Positions 1-12,200 of a stretch of 64,000 nucleotides of DNA are shown in pieces. How positions within the stretch are numbered: position 1 is the stretch's first letter; each line of letters opens with the position of its first letter. The notes beneath the pieces are model-generated. The model worked only from the letters and a program-made list of their open reading frames with translations. It was not told where the DNA came from and did no database searches. The position numbers and the translations under genes are program-made. This stretch comes from Cryptomeria japonica (lineage: Eukaryota; Streptophyta; Pinopsida; Cupressales; Cupressaceae), in assembly GCF_030272615.1 (NCBI RefSeq), contig NC_081413.1:103498239-103562238 (forward strand), given 5' to 3'.

Positions 1-2400
1 ACAGGCATGAGCCAGGTCGAGCCCCAAAGTGGGTCCGACTAAAAAAATTTCGTTTTCATGCAACTGACCCATGGAATACTTCATGGACCTCAAACATACC
101 TCTGGAAATGATTGGCATCGCTTTCGGATCATTAATCTGCATTTTACAACCTTCAGGCAATTACGCCACAATTTTCGCATTTAATCGCGAAGACGTAATT
201 TTCAAACTTGTCAAAACATCTTTCCGAAGCTCGCCATTTGACAGGCGTGTACTCTGATATACAAGGATGACTTCTACCAAATGGTTTCTCAAGAAGAGTC
301 CCGAGCGAAGAGATAATAATTTCTGAAAATGCCCAACTAGCTTTGTCGACACTGCGGACCTGATGAAGTCAATGTCCTGGCAACACATGACGCCTTTCTC
401 AAAAATATCAAACAACCTCCGTAGGCCCTCAAATTTGAAACATAGGTACCTTGAAGTACATATTAAATCTTTGAATCCTCAATTTGATCACCAGACTGAC
501 AGGATGCAAATGACGCACTCACAAAAATGGCTACATTAACTGATATAACAATGGAGTGCGGATAACTGAATTTGATGGGAAAATGAGCTCTTTTGAAAAC
601 CGATCAAATGGATTGGTAGAGCCTTGAAATTTGAAACGTGGCTCATCATTTATACCAACATTATCCTGGAACAAACATTCTGACATGACGCTTACTGAGG
701 CAACTTTTACACTTATGCGAAACAGGGCTCCGACTAGCTGTCGAAACAGGGACTAGTCAAACCACACAAATTGCAAACGGATTTGGCTTCAAAAACTGAG
801 CAAATGGATTTGTCAAGACCTAAAATTTTGCAGGGTAACTCACTTTTATGCATATAATTGAATCCATTTTTAATTTCTCCATGATGATCAACAAGGCAAA
901 AGATGTAGTCGCTCAAAGTAGGCTACTCAATAAAATCTGCATTTGTGCCTAAAATGCACTTCCAGCTCACCCCTCAAACTGGGTACCTCATAAACTTATC
1001 CAAATTGAATTTTGAAAGTTCCACATCACTGAATAGGCCAAATGAAATGTGTGGGACATGAATCCTGAGCCTTACCCTCTGAAAATCAACTGGCCCCATT
1101 TTACCCTCTCGCAAACTAGGCCCTTCAAACTGACTCATTTAGGTATGCAGAGCAAATTTTTGGATTGGGCCTCTAAACTTGACTCAATTTTAATCAGTCC
1201 CAACAGGGGGTCATAAGGAGGGATATAAGCCTAGAATGCCTTGGGGGGCATAAGGAATAAGGGGTTGAAATTCTTGATGTATTTGTTGTGCCATGAGGTG
1301 GCTACATGTTTTCCATACTTGTAGTTCTCCTCAGGGTATTGGTCCACTACCACCCTTGAAAAGGTCATCACCAAAGTGTGGTGCAGTGTAGCCAAGTTGG
1401 GAGTGTGTTTGAAATCTATGTGTTTTTTGTCTTCTATGAGTTTGCATGATTGTTACCCGTCTAGGGCTTGGTTCTCTGAGCTCGGGGGTGGCTACCAGTT
1501 AGCCTAGGTTGGGAGGTGAGCACTCCATGGTCATATTTGTGAATTATTATGCAGGATGTTGGGAGTAAAGATTAGGACAAGTGAAGGTTGCAGAAATTAT
1601 TGTTACAGAAATTTATGTGCAATTGTAATTATTAGTTTTAAAAGGAGAAATATACCCTCATTTGTTGAAATGAGAGGCAAGTTGTAAATTTGAAATATAG
1701 ACATGAGATTTCTTATTGTATTTAAATAAAGAAACATCTTGTAAATTTTGCAGAATATCTTTAGTATTGTAAAAAAGCTAGATATATTTCTATTTTCTGT
1801 TTGAAAAGAATTACTTTTGAATTTCACGCAATAGTCAGTGTAATATGAAAAATCAGTTTTATTTAATTCTGTGTTTTGCTTTAGCTGTGAAATTGTATTC
1901 ATTTTAATTGCAGAAAGTTGAGTTGTAGTTGTTGTTAGATTTTAAATAAAAATATCTATTTAGATACAGTAGAAATTGCAAAATCAGTAAATGTATTTTT
2001 GCAGAAAAGAATAATGTATTCCTAAATTAGGATTCCCTAAGTTCAGAAATAAAATTTATACGATGTGCTATGATGAATAGATTAGTAGGAAAATTATTTT
2101 ATTCTTAGGCATTCAAAATGAAATTAAATAGAAAAGGCATAAGTTAGATTTGCATGCATATTTTATAACAAAAAAATTAAACTAATTATTTATGTTTTCT
2201 ATAAAAACAATATAGTAGGATGAAGTTTTGGAAAAAAAATCATTATCCCATCTATATCCTCTTCATCTAAATCAAAATACTAAACCCTATTTATTTTAAA
2301 TGGATGCCTCATGGAATTTATAAGTTCATACAAATATAGTATTAAGGTTGTTGCATGTATATTATTTTAACTAAGTTTTTAAAAAAAATAAAATAAAATA
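1..2400. other. Degenerate non-coding repeat DNA
   Basis: No gene is recognised. Around 590-650 and 785-840 there are two diverged copies of a phrase built on 'gaucaaatggatt'-like DNA (gatcaaatggattggtagag and a gagcaaatggatttgtcaag relative), suggesting decayed repeats. From about 1600 the composition becomes strongly AT-rich. The short open frames here have no domain that I recognise. Confidence 0.5.
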
Positions 2401-2408
2401 AAATGCAT

Positions 2409-2435
2409 TATATATATATATATATATATATATAT
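2409..2435. repeat. (TA)n microsatellite
   Basis: About 13 uninterrupted TA units lie in AT-rich DNA, followed by T and A runs. A shorter TA run occurs near 2970-2984. Confidence 0.95.
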
Positions 2436-2498
2436 TTTAAAAAAAAAACATTTATAACTTTAAAAAAAAGGGGTTTTTTCCTTGTATGGCCGTGGACC

Positions 2499-2725
2499 CC
2501 ACTATGTGTACACACAGTGTGGGCCTCGCAGCTTCCACTATGTGAACACACAGTGTGGGCCGTGGCTTCCACTGTGTGGTCACACAGTGTGGGCCGCTAC
2601 GGCTCCCACTGTGTGGGCACACAGTGTCGGTCGCGGCCGCCACTGTGTGGACACACAGTGGTGTGGGCCGCCAGCGACTCCCACTGTGTGGACACATAGT
2701 GGTGTCACGCCGCCACACAGTGGCA
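2499..2725. repeat. GC-rich tandem array of palindromic units
   Basis: Six units begin near 2499, 2535, 2569, 2606, 2640 and 2681, with a partial seventh near 2712. Spacing is 34-41 bp. Each unit holds a near-perfect dyad of the form CCACTGTGTG-GNC-ACACAGTG, followed by a variable GGCC/GC-rich spacer. Each unit could fold as a hairpin. The array is GC-rich inside AT-rich DNA. Overlapping open frames on both strands are a by-product of the repeat and are not called as genes. Confidence 0.9.
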
Positions 2726-2822
2726 CCCCCGTCACCCCCTTAAACCTGCGAAAAATACCATGGCCGCCGCTCGATGAGTTTCGGCCCTGCATCAAAATGC
2801 TATTCAAAAAAATATATATTAA

Positions 2823-2847
2823 ACCCTAGCCCGGGTAGGGCTAGGGT
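2823..2847. repeat. Perfect 10-bp inverted repeat (hairpin)
   Basis: Arms ACCCTAGCCC and GGGCTAGGGT flank a 5-base loop GGGTA. The left side includes AAACCCTA, which resembles a plant telo-box, but a single copy is not a telomere. It lies about 100 bp from the palindromic array. Confidence 0.85.
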
Positions 2848-3643
2848 AATAAATAAATCAAATAAAATGGTAACTCATTTAGATTAGGGTCATTTTATAA
2901 TTGAAAATCCCTAATTAGGGTTTGAAGGGCTTAATTGCTATTAAGTTGGGAAACCTTTTATGAAGGCTTATATATATATATATACATTTACATTTGGGTA
3001 AGTAATTTTTTTTTGTAGATACAAATGTTTAAATACCCATATATGATAATTAATAGGAAGTTGGGGAAATTTAAAGTATAAAGCCTAACCTTATATTTTA
3101 AAATTTGTTTAGTATGGTAAATACTTAATTGTGCCTAGTTAATCTAATTAGAGTATTTACTTTTAAGTTTTGGATTTAAAAGGGATTAATTTAAGCACCT
3201 TTCATTTCGAGGTTAGAATGGATAATAGAAAAATAATTTTTACTTAGCTTCCTAAAGTCGATTAATCGCTAACCGTAATTAACTTTGCCTGTGTAAATTA
3301 ATTATCTAAACTAAATGACACTTTAATCGATTGTTTTAATTATTGATTTAAAAATGGATTTTAGACTATATAGTCTTATTGGAGATTAAATTTATCTTCA
3401 TCTACTATTTTTAATTTATGAATTTGATTTAATTAAACTATTGACTACGTTTGAGGAGAATATAAAATAAATCATTTAGTTTTCCGCAAATAAATTTTAA
3501 TAAATTTCGTTACTTAGTTTAGTATTAGAGTTAGCTCGAATATTGATATGGCAAACATGATAATGCATGTCGAGTTAGCGAACTTTGTTAACTAATTAGT
3601 ATTTAAATAAAAAAAAAATCATTCTGTTTTTGCCCTAAATTTT
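2848..3643. other. AT-rich sequence, probable interior of a minus-strand LTR
   Basis: No coding signal is seen. If the LTR terminus at 3653 is real, this stretch, and perhaps the palindromic array, belongs to that LTR. Its other end was not located. Confidence 0.35.
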
Positions 3644-3653
3644 GGGCATGACA
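3644..3653 (-). repeat. Possible LTR-G terminus
   Basis: Read on the minus strand the sequence begins TGTCATGCCCAAAATTTAGG, a form typical of plant LTR starts. It is preceded by a moderately purine-rich run that could be a polypurine tract. No partner LTR or target duplication was found, so the call rests on the terminus alone. Confidence 0.35.
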
Positions 3654-3686
3654 TCTTGGCACCCATTTGTTTCTATTTTGCACACC

Positions 3687-3911
3687 ATGAGCATTGGGGA
3701 ACACAAGGACCATTTTGGTCTAGCCTGTTAGTTTCTTTGCAAACTTATTGCAAATGACCTTGCTTTCGATGCCTATTGGATTAAAGAGTTCCTAGCCATG
3801 ATGGATGATGATGGGTGGGATATTGATGAGAGCTTGAGAGAGGAGGAAGTTTTGGTGACAGAAGATGACGAGGATAATAGACAGAACTCATTCGATTCAG
3901 ATGAGAATTAG
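3687..3911 (+). pseudogene. Acidic coding remnant, unknown
   Basis: An open frame with one internal stop (TAG at 3729-3731) reads from an ATG at 3687. After the stop come about 59 codons containing DAYWIKEFLAMMDDDGWDID and a strongly acidic C-terminus ending at TAG 3909. The frame stays open upstream to about 3649, and the residue mix looks coding rather than random. It lies immediately beside the putative LTR-G end, antisense to that element, so it may be a cargo or extra-ORF remnant. I do not recognise a family. Confidence 0.35.
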
Positions 3912-4692
3912 CCTTCTCTGGTGTTGCACTAGTGCTGCTATGGAGATAAATCAACAATCCCTTTTTGTCTTTTTCTTTTCTTTTTTAAAATATGGAGAAT
4001 ACAAATTGTAAATATAACTTGACGTTTATATAATATAATCTAAGAATTTTTGTTGATCCATCTTGTGTATATGTTATTTCTTTCTCGTATGTATGAAAAT
4101 TTGTTTGCAAAACAAAATTTTATTTTTTATGCATTGTTGAAATCATGGAATTCTATGTCTAAATAATATAAAAGGGAATAATCACAAATCTATAATAACC
4201 AGTAAACAAGTAGAGAAATACCTAATTATGTACTTACCACCTTAGGTGCAAAATGCTTTAGAGATTGGAGAAAATTGTGTGAACCCTAAAAAAAGATACT
4301 TTGTTAAACCTGCACACAGTCTTGAGGGAAATTATGGGGTAGAATTTCTTCAAAAAGAAAACTAACCTACTTCTACAATCCCCTAAAGTTTAAGCTAAAT
4401 AAATCCATTAATTGGATTATGAAAATAACTCCCTTTCCTTCCTAATCTTATGCGATTTTCTTGTTTAAGGGAAAGGACCGAAAAATAAAAAATGAATTTC
4501 CAGTGCATCAAGCCCTTTTTATTTTATCACAAAAGAGAATGACTAAATGAGTATTATCTTTTAGCGATAAGTACGTAGAAAAAGCTACCTTATAATAATT
4601 ACCATCTTGGTTTAAAAAGAATAAATCCAAACAATTTTACTTGTTTGTTGTGCTAAAAACCTTATGGGACATCTGTGTAAAGGCACAACTAG
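3912..4692. other. Non-coding AT-rich stretch
   Basis: No gene, RNA or repeat unit is recognised. The first 100 bases after the stop of the preceding remnant are T-rich, like a 3' untranslated region, but this is weak. Confidence 0.4.
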
Positions 4693-4956
4693 TCATTTTA
4701 ACTTAGTTCTTGAGTTGCCATTGACTACCACCTCCTCCAAACTCAATTGATATTCTTCGAGAAACAACGCTTCATGTTTTATAGACTTGGAGCCTGCATC
4801 CAATGAATTGCAAAATAATTCAAGCTCCTCCCAAAAAGGAGAATCATCCACATCTCTTTCAACTTGGTGGTTCTCTTGAGTAACCTCGTCTCCTCTAGAA
4901 ATAGGGATCCAACCACTATCATCATTTCTTTTGATTACTCGGTCTTCAGGGCTCAA
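4693..4956 (-). other. Open frame of 87 codons, unknown
   Basis: An acidic frame, mostly hydrophilic (contains DDSPFWEELELFCNSLDAGS). It lies on the same strand as, and downstream of, the integrase-like remnant at 5340-5706. It could be the tail of that decayed polyprotein or an extra ORF of the same element. No domain is recognised and no start signal supports it as an independent gene. Confidence 0.25.
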
Positions 4957-5339
4957 GGCCTACTGAGGGGATTCCATTCATGATTTTGCTGACCAATCTA
5001 ATCTCCAAACCATGGGTCCCTCCTTGTAAAGTGAAATTGTTCTAGTTCAAGTATGGTTGGAGAGAAGACACTCCTCTAAGAAAGAGAGGGAGAATAGTCT
5101 ATTATAGAAAGTGTCCTCTCCTTCGACAACACAATATTGTGTTGTGAAAACCTTACTGCTTGATTGACTAGGATATATGGTTGGCAAAAACTCTCTCTCC
5201 TCCCCCCCTTGTCCAGACTGGGGGGGCATGGCTTGATAAGACTAGTGTAATATTCTTTCTTCATCAATGGCCCTAAATTATTTTTGCAAGTCAAACATAA
5301 TTTCTTTAGCTGTAGGGAGAATCTCTTCATTGTGAGGTA

Positions 5340-5706
5340 AGACTGTAGTTAGATTTTCTTATGGAAAGCCATAGGAGTAGATCCCCATCATTTTTTCTTG
5401 AAAAGGATAGCCCATAACAAGAGAAAATGGAGTGGTCCCAATGGGCATGCTATAAAATACTGTTGATCCCAAATTAGGTCTGAAGGCCTAAAGTGGGGTA
5501 ATCAGGAAGTTCTATAGGGGTGGGACCAATTGCATCCTATAAAACGACCTCCAAAATTTTAGAAGCCAACTCTTCATTTCTTTGGAATGCAGGGTTTGGA
5601 AAAGGAAAATAAATATTTTAAGCCTAACCCATTTGTAAAATAGAATAAGAACTGAAAAAAAGTATGGAAATTGTTGGAAACATCTGACTATCAAGTCAAG
5701 CGGCAC
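5340..5706 (-). pseudogene. Decayed Ty3/gypsy integrase C-terminal fragment
   Basis: On the minus strand, around 5400-5460, a frame reads MPIGTTPFSLVMG. This matches the conserved gypsy integrase stretch of the form T-G-x-T-P-F-x-L-V-Y-G that follows the catalytic core. The surrounding frame has several stops and shifts and the rest of pol is not recognisable. It fits a minus-strand gypsy element whose 3' LTR may be LTR-G. The match is short, so the call is tentative. Confidence 0.35.
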
Positions 5707-7094
5707 AATACATCACAATCCCTTAATGTTGAGAAGAATGAAGCATCCAAAGTAACTATAACATGAGACACAACATTCTAATCTAATCAAGGAAGAGTTC
5801 CTGTAGAGGAAAAGCCTTAATAGAAAATCTTGCAATTCATAAGATCCTTATCTATTTCTATAAGAATGGTATAATCTAAAGCTCGCCTTAGGAACATGAA
5901 GGAGTGATACATTCACATGATTCACAGTTTCATAAGAAGAATCCAAAAAAACACAAAGTAGAATTTGATTTGTTAAAATTTACTATAAAACATTATTAAG
6001 AACATCAAGAAAGGCAAAATTGCACAATTTTGCTATTTGAAATAATATTAAGGCTCAACTGCCTATTCAATATGGGCTTACAGAACCAAACTAGATCATC
6101 TTGCATAATTTATTTCTTTTCACAAGATGTTTTGGAGAACTTCGATCACTTAAACAAAGATCCAAAATTGATACATTTAAATTTTAAAAAGGAATAAGGA
6201 GTCTGATTGAATGCTATATCTTCTTCCAAAAAAGTCACTTTTTTCTTTCATGGACCTCTGATTTTAAAGGCTTGTGTGAAGAGGATAAGATTCTTGTTCC
6301 ACCACCATTCAATAAGATCTTATTTGGATGAAAATGCTCATCTAACTATGTGTTTGAAATCTTGTGAGTTTACTGATCTTATCTAAATGATCGACATACT
6401 AGACACATGGCTTGTGTCATGTTTTTTGTACCTGGTCATGGCATCCTTGAATTATGCATAGTCTCCTTTCTCAAGCCTAGAGACATCCCACATGAATTGT
6501 CAAAATCAAAACTTGACTCTTGTCATACGTGGCACATTATCGGTGAGTCAAGAGCCCCCTTGTATCATATGATCCTCCTTCCTTTCCATTTTGACACATG
6601 GTGAGCCATCAGAGAAAATTTGAGAGATAAAATTTCCTTGGTAGAGATACACTGAAACACATCTTGTGGGGCCTGTTAAGAGATGAGGGATAAGGATTTG
6701 GAACAAAACAAGGTCAGAAGACTATCTCCTATAAAATATTTATAGGGCCTCCTAAAGCCCTAATTTTTATCATCTTGGTCCCTTCAAGACCAATTTTCTT
6801 TCCATTTATTCCCATGGACTCCTTTTTAAAGACCATTTTTGCCTTTGGACTTAGTTTTGCATCATCTTCCATCTTCTTCCTTGGGATAATGTTTCTTTCA
6901 AGATGTCGCTTATTCCTTTCTAGCTCGCACACCCTCTTGAGGGGGCATCACTAACTCTCATCACTAACTCTTCCTTTATGTCGGCTTTGGTTAGTTGTTT
7001 GATTTTTCCCTTCATTTGGTGCATTTGGTTGCCCCATCTTCTTTGAGTCATCTCTATTTCATTTTTCTTTGCACTAATGCTATTCTAGCGTCAC
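5707..7094. other. Non-coding region between two old gypsy fragments
   Basis: No convincing gene. A TATA-like stretch (tataaaatatttatagg) lies at 6731-6747. A 67-codon minus-strand frame at 6729-6932 is lysine-rich but shows no domain. The junction between the minus-strand fragment on the left and plus-strand LTR-F on the right must fall here but was not located. Confidence 0.35.
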
Positions 7095-7111
7095 TAAAAA
7101 GAGGGGCAAAA
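7095..7111 (+). other. Polypurine tract of LTR-F
   Basis: The purine run taaaaagaggggcaaaa stands directly before TGTAGACATT. The same arrangement (a GAGGGGCAAA run before TGTAGACACC) marks the 3' LTR of Gyp-C on the other strand. Confidence 0.6.
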
Positions 7112-7873
7112 TGTAGACATTAAAATTTCATTAATTAATCGAATTTAGTTGCCTTTGTCACATTATTGATTAAATAATTACATTATTTAATTAATGTCTT
7201 GTCTATTGGATAAATTAATTTAATTAATCAAGCCACTCTCTAATTAATTAATTAATGTCTTTTGTTGAGCATTTTATTAATAATTCTCCTCTTCCTCTAT
7301 TAAATAAAATATATACCCCCATTTATTTAATTTAATTCATGTTAACCATCTCTTCTTAAATTTGAATTAAATAATTCAAATTTATTCCTATTTGGAGCAC
7401 ATGGCTCTTAACTCTAACTCCCATCTAACCCTTCTTCTAAGCCTAATCCAATAACTAACCTTGGTTGCTAACCAACCTTATGCTTCTTACCACCCTTATT
7501 CCATGTGTGCACATCCTTATTTTCTAAATAATTTGGAAAATAAATCTAATTTAAGTGTTTCACTCCCAAATGGACACATGGCTTTTCTTCCACTTATCCT
7601 CATCATGTGCATTGGTACTTTCCCTCCAAGAGTACATTTGTCATCATTAGCTCCACCACTTGGCTTCATAGGAGACAAGTGGCACTTTTCCAAGCAGCCT
7701 TTCCTCTCCATATTTTTCTATTTAATCCCTTTATTTTCTTCACAAATTATCCACTTTCATATGAGCACATCGTTAAACTATCAATTTTGATTTGCATCTA
7801 ACATATATCTTGTATCAACCATGCTAGTGTTTCCAACTAGTTATATGAATTCCCTAGAATTGGGTTGTAATTA
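7112..7873 (+). repeat. LTR-F, gypsy-like 3' LTR, left part
   Basis: Starts TGTAGACATTAAAATTTC directly after a polypurine tract. The start resembles the Gyp-C LTR (TGTAGACACCTAAAAATG), so this is probably a related gypsy LTR on the plus strand. It is AT-rich with TTAATTAA runs. NA-A is inserted at 7874. The continuation should start at 13624, but I could not identify the LTR end there. Confidence 0.5.
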
Positions 7874-8157
7874 TGTTGGCATTCTACACTCTTATGAGAA
7901 TAGTTGATGTCGTCATTGATGGCAACCAACTGGCAAACATCTGTCAACCCACTGGCAATTACCAGTACCGGCAATAGACTTATACATACACTAGCAGGCA
8001 CTTCACCAGCAACGGCAATAATGCATACCGACACTCTAGTCGACATGGAATAAACTTTGTTTATTGTTTTATATTGTAATTATCTTTTGTAAAAGCTGAC
8101 ATGGCATATTGTAAAAGACTCATATATATGCATGAGATCTTATAGGTCATTTTGAAG
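7874..8157 (+). repeat. NA-A 5' LTR, truncated
   Basis: Nearly identical to the first part of the 3' LTR (12823 onward), up to the shared phrase ending tcattttgaag. It then jumps directly into ORF1 sequence. The remaining roughly 500 bp of the LTR, the primer-binding site and the start of ORF1 are deleted. Confidence 0.85.
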
Positions 8158-8967
8158 ACAGGGAGAAGAATGAAGAAGATTTGACTAGGAGACTCAATGA
8201 TGCTGGAAATGAAAATCTAAGACTTAGTCATGAAAATGATATGTTAAAGACAAATCTGATTCACATGCAACATGATAAAACTGAGCTTCTGAGACAAAAG
8301 GAAATTCTAGAAAATGAGTTGGCTACTGCAAATAAACACAAAGAGAAATTCAAGAGAAGTTCAAGGGAGCTTGATGACATGCTGAAGAGTCAGAAACCTA
8401 ATGGAGATACAAATGGACTTGAATTTGAAGCTGGAGAAAGTTTCGATACTGCAAATAATCAAACTACTAAGACAACCTAATGCTTATAAGTTTAATGGAA
8501 AATGCTTCCATTGCAACAAATATGGTCATAGAGAAAATCAATGTAGATTTAGAAACAATCAGAATATTAATACACCCACCGGTCAATGTTCCAAATGCAA
8601 CAAAGTTGGTCATAATTCAGAAAATTGCAGAATGAATGTGAAATGCTATGTTTGTGGAAGATATGGACACCTATCTAATCAATGTAGAACACAAACCGAC
8701 GTAAGATATGGAAACACTATTCAGAGGAATAATGTGACTTGTTATGCTTGTAACAAAATTGGACATATTGCCAAATTTTGTAGAAGCAAGACTTCACCGG
8801 CGAACAATAAAGGATCCAGTTTGAAAGGCAAAGAAAAGGTAGATGAGGTAAAGCAAGAATTTTCAAAACAATGGATTAGGAAGAGAGATCAGAATGTTGA
8901 TGAAACTATCTCTATACCGGTAGAACAGAGTAATCCTCCACCGACAGGAGATTCTTCATCCAACTGA
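8158..8967 (+). pseudogene. NA-A ORF1: coiled coil and four CCHC knuckles (Gag-like)
   Basis: The first part (frame of 8181-8480) is a heptad-like charged coiled coil (LRLSHENDMLKTNLIHMQ...). A frameshift near 8465 leads into the frame ending at 8967. That frame holds four CX2CX4HX4C zinc knuckles: CFHCNKYGHRENQC, CSKCNKVGHNSENC, CYVCGRYGHLSNQC and CYACNKIGHIAKFC. A basic tail and a polar proline-rich end follow. Zinc knuckles of this kind bind RNA in retroelement Gag proteins. The usual copia Gag N-terminal domain is not seen. The start codon is lost in the deletion that truncated the 5' LTR. NA-B ORF1 has the same plan. Confidence 0.75.
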
Positions 8968-9270
8968 GAAGTAATCCTTTGGGGGTATTGCAGTAAGTTG
9001 AAAATCATGCAAATTACCCTCGGTCGATGGTGAGAAGATATATTTCTTCTTTACCAGAAGATGTGTTAAGTTTTCACTTAATCGACGAGCATTTAATGTG
9101 GTTGGTAAGAGAAATGTCATTATAAATCAGCTAACTTCCCTCTTTTTGAACTCACCGAACATTCAAATTAGCAGAGAGCGCGAAACAGAGTGAAGACATT
9201 CAAGGCAAAGGTGCAGAGTGATTTCTTTCAAGCATTTAGAATACTTTAAGGCAACTAAAGGTATTTTTCA

Positions 9271-12200
9271 ATGGCTTCTTCTTCTGCTCTTGAATTTATT
9301 CAAAACCCTACTATTATGGAAAATGTGAAACGCCCTAGGCTTGTATTTAAAATAATTCTTGAAGTAGCTAAGCAAGATGATTCTATAGGGGAATTTTCAA
9401 AAATTCCTAAAGGTGTAGCTTTTGTAGAAGACCCTAAGATGTATATACATTGCAATATAGAAGAACTAGGTTCTGAAGAATTGATGAAAATGTATACTAA
9501 GGTGATTTGTGATGAAAATGGTGTTGTGAAACCTGAACACAAGATTATAGAAACTCTAGGTTTTGTGAAATTACTGAACATTCCCCAATTTTTGGAAGAA
9601 GTAGTAATAGTTGTTTTGAGTAGAGCACATGGAGAATTTCTATGGTTGGATTCTATCTACAAATTTACCCAGCAAGCAATTAGGGCAGTAACTAGTTTAC
9701 CCTCAACCGACAGCAGACCTGACAAAACAAAGAAGATCCCTAACAACAAAGTGATGACCATAACTAGAGCAACATCTGACAGTAGATCACTAAGAGTGAA
9801 TGATATCAAAGACATCAATGTGAGATTTGTGAGTATGGTGCTAGGTTACAAGACTACACATGCTAACATACTTAATTCAGTTTCTAGTCTTTGTATAAAC
9901 AATGCTTATGAGATGGTTAACAACAATACAATGATAGATGTGTGTGAATGGCTAAAAGATGAACTCATTGATAGTTTGAAGAAGATTAAAGGAGATAAGA
10001 AAGGGACATTCCGATTTGGAAATCTTTTGGTATGTTTGATGTTGTATTTCACTAAGGAAATCCCTAGTATAGGACCTAAGGACTTTGGATATGATATATA
10101 GCTAGGAAAACAATTACAGGAATCTTTTACCAGCATGGGAACTACAAAGGACAACAACATAATTGAATATTTCAAAACCTTCCAGGCTAAAATGAAAACT
10201 AGAGAAAGGCTACCACAGAGTGTAGTGGACAATTATGACAAAGAAATCTATTTTGTTATCAAGAGAGATGAGACATGGATAGAAGTTGTACTCCCTAGAA
10301 CTATATGGGTGACTGAAATGGGATATGAGGTAGATCTTAACATTTTGGAAACATATGCTAAAGCATTATTGGATGCACCGAGAGAACCATCAGAACAAGT
10401 TTTTGGTAGTGTTGAAACTATTGAAAGTGATGTAAACACATTGAAGGAAAGAAAGAAAAGAGAAAAATATATGAGAGATGCTTCTAAGAAAGTGAAGGAA
10501 ATCAAGGAAAATGTAATGAACATCAGTGGCATATCGGCTAGTGAACTTGAAGGACTACAACCAGAGGCACACATTTCATCGGTCGGCACAACTTCTGGAA
10601 CTGACAGTGACAAGGTTGTAGAGTTTAAAAGAGTAGAAAGGAGGAAGAGAAAACCTTCACCAGTACCCTCTCCTTCACCCAAGAGAACAAGGACTTTAAG
10701 GAAGAAACAACAGGCAGTAAGGGGAACACCAAAGAAATTAACACCAAAGAAGAAACAACAACCTGCTACTCCTTCTTTAAATGATTTATTGAATGAGATA
10801 ACTGATGATGGAAATTTGGCCAATGTACACCAAATGTATAACACATTTAATGATTCAGACAGGGAAAGCATTGAGAACAGTATTATTTTACATCTGGACA
10901 TATATAAAAAGGTCTTAATTGAAATTTTGGATGACTTACCCGATGATCTATATAGGAGATTGGATGCAAAAAGGATTGCAGTAATGGAATTGGATAAGAA
11001 ACTAAAAGTTGACAAACTTCTAGCTGTACATCCTATGAATTCAAAAGAAGAAATTGATGAATTAATCTTTGAGGCTAACCAGTCTGTTTTTTCTAGTGGA
11101 CACTGGCAAGTAAGTTTAATGACAAGAAGAATAAAAGAGATTGCAGATGAAACTGCTGATAACTAGGATATATTCTTTGTGGAGAAGGAAAAATAAGAGG
11201 AAATGATCTAGCCAAAGAAAACATTTGAAGTGTATCAAAAGGATCAGGATAAGAGAAAAGGGAAAGTTGGTGGTATTCCAAACATCAATATCACTGACAA
11301 TTTACCACCACCTTTGGATACAGCATCGATACATACCAATGATCCACCAGTTATTGATACTGAAGGTGTCATACATGATGACACTAATCTTGAATCTGAG
11401 ATTATATTCACCATGAATATGGACACTCAGAAAGTGAATGTTGTTGTAGACAATGACAGTGCAGAGGTTAAGAATGACAATGTTGACTATGGCAACATGG
11501 CAGAGAAACCCATAGAGACCGTTGAGGTTGAGATCCCAACCCAAACAGAGCAATCATTAGAAACAGAGAAACCTACTGAAGGAATAGATGCTGGCACAGG
11601 GCCACCAGAGACTGAGATACCAACAGAACTTACAGAGAAACCTACTAAGGTAGAGGTACATACCGAGACAAAGAAACTGGCATTAACTGAGACACCAAAA
11701 TAGTCTGAGAAACCCTTGCTAGCTGAGATGCAAACACAGACTGGTCTACTAGAGGTAAACACAAGTAAAGTGGTTACAACTGATGGAAGCAAAGAGGTAA
11801 TAAAGGCAATTGGTGAGACATCCGACACATCAAGTGAATTAAGACCTACAAATGTTACAGAGGTAATCTTGGATTCAATCAAAAAGATAACAGATTGCAA
11901 TGCTTTAGCCTACAAGGCAATTGATAACACTGTACCTATTATTAAATTGATTGCACCTAATTGTAACATAGATCATATTAAGGATTCTTTAGGCAAATTG
12001 GACACATTGTCCAAATTTATTGCTGACAATATAATAACATTTGATAAAGTGAATGAGGATACAATAAAGGACAGAGGTGAAAATGAGAAGAACAAACTCT
12101 TTGATGATACCATAAAGAAGTGCACTGAACACCTAAATACATTATTACCAATATTGAACTCTACTATTCTGGAATACAAAGAGCTATATAGGGAAACATG

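Noticed and set aside
2499-2725. CRISPR-like array
   Set aside because: The window is plant nuclear DNA, spacing is irregular, spacers are short and similar to each other, and no cas genes exist.
2403-2829. Overlapping Cys/His/Thr-rich open frames on both strands
   Set aside because: They arise from the palindromic tandem array, which has no stops in several frames. No start context or domain.
2820-2850. Telomeric repeat
   Set aside because: Only one AAACCCTA and its inverted partner, not a tandem array.
10248-11015. 255-codon minus-strand frame inside NA-A
   Set aside because: Shadow of ORF2; the plus strand has the conserved blocks shared with NA-B.
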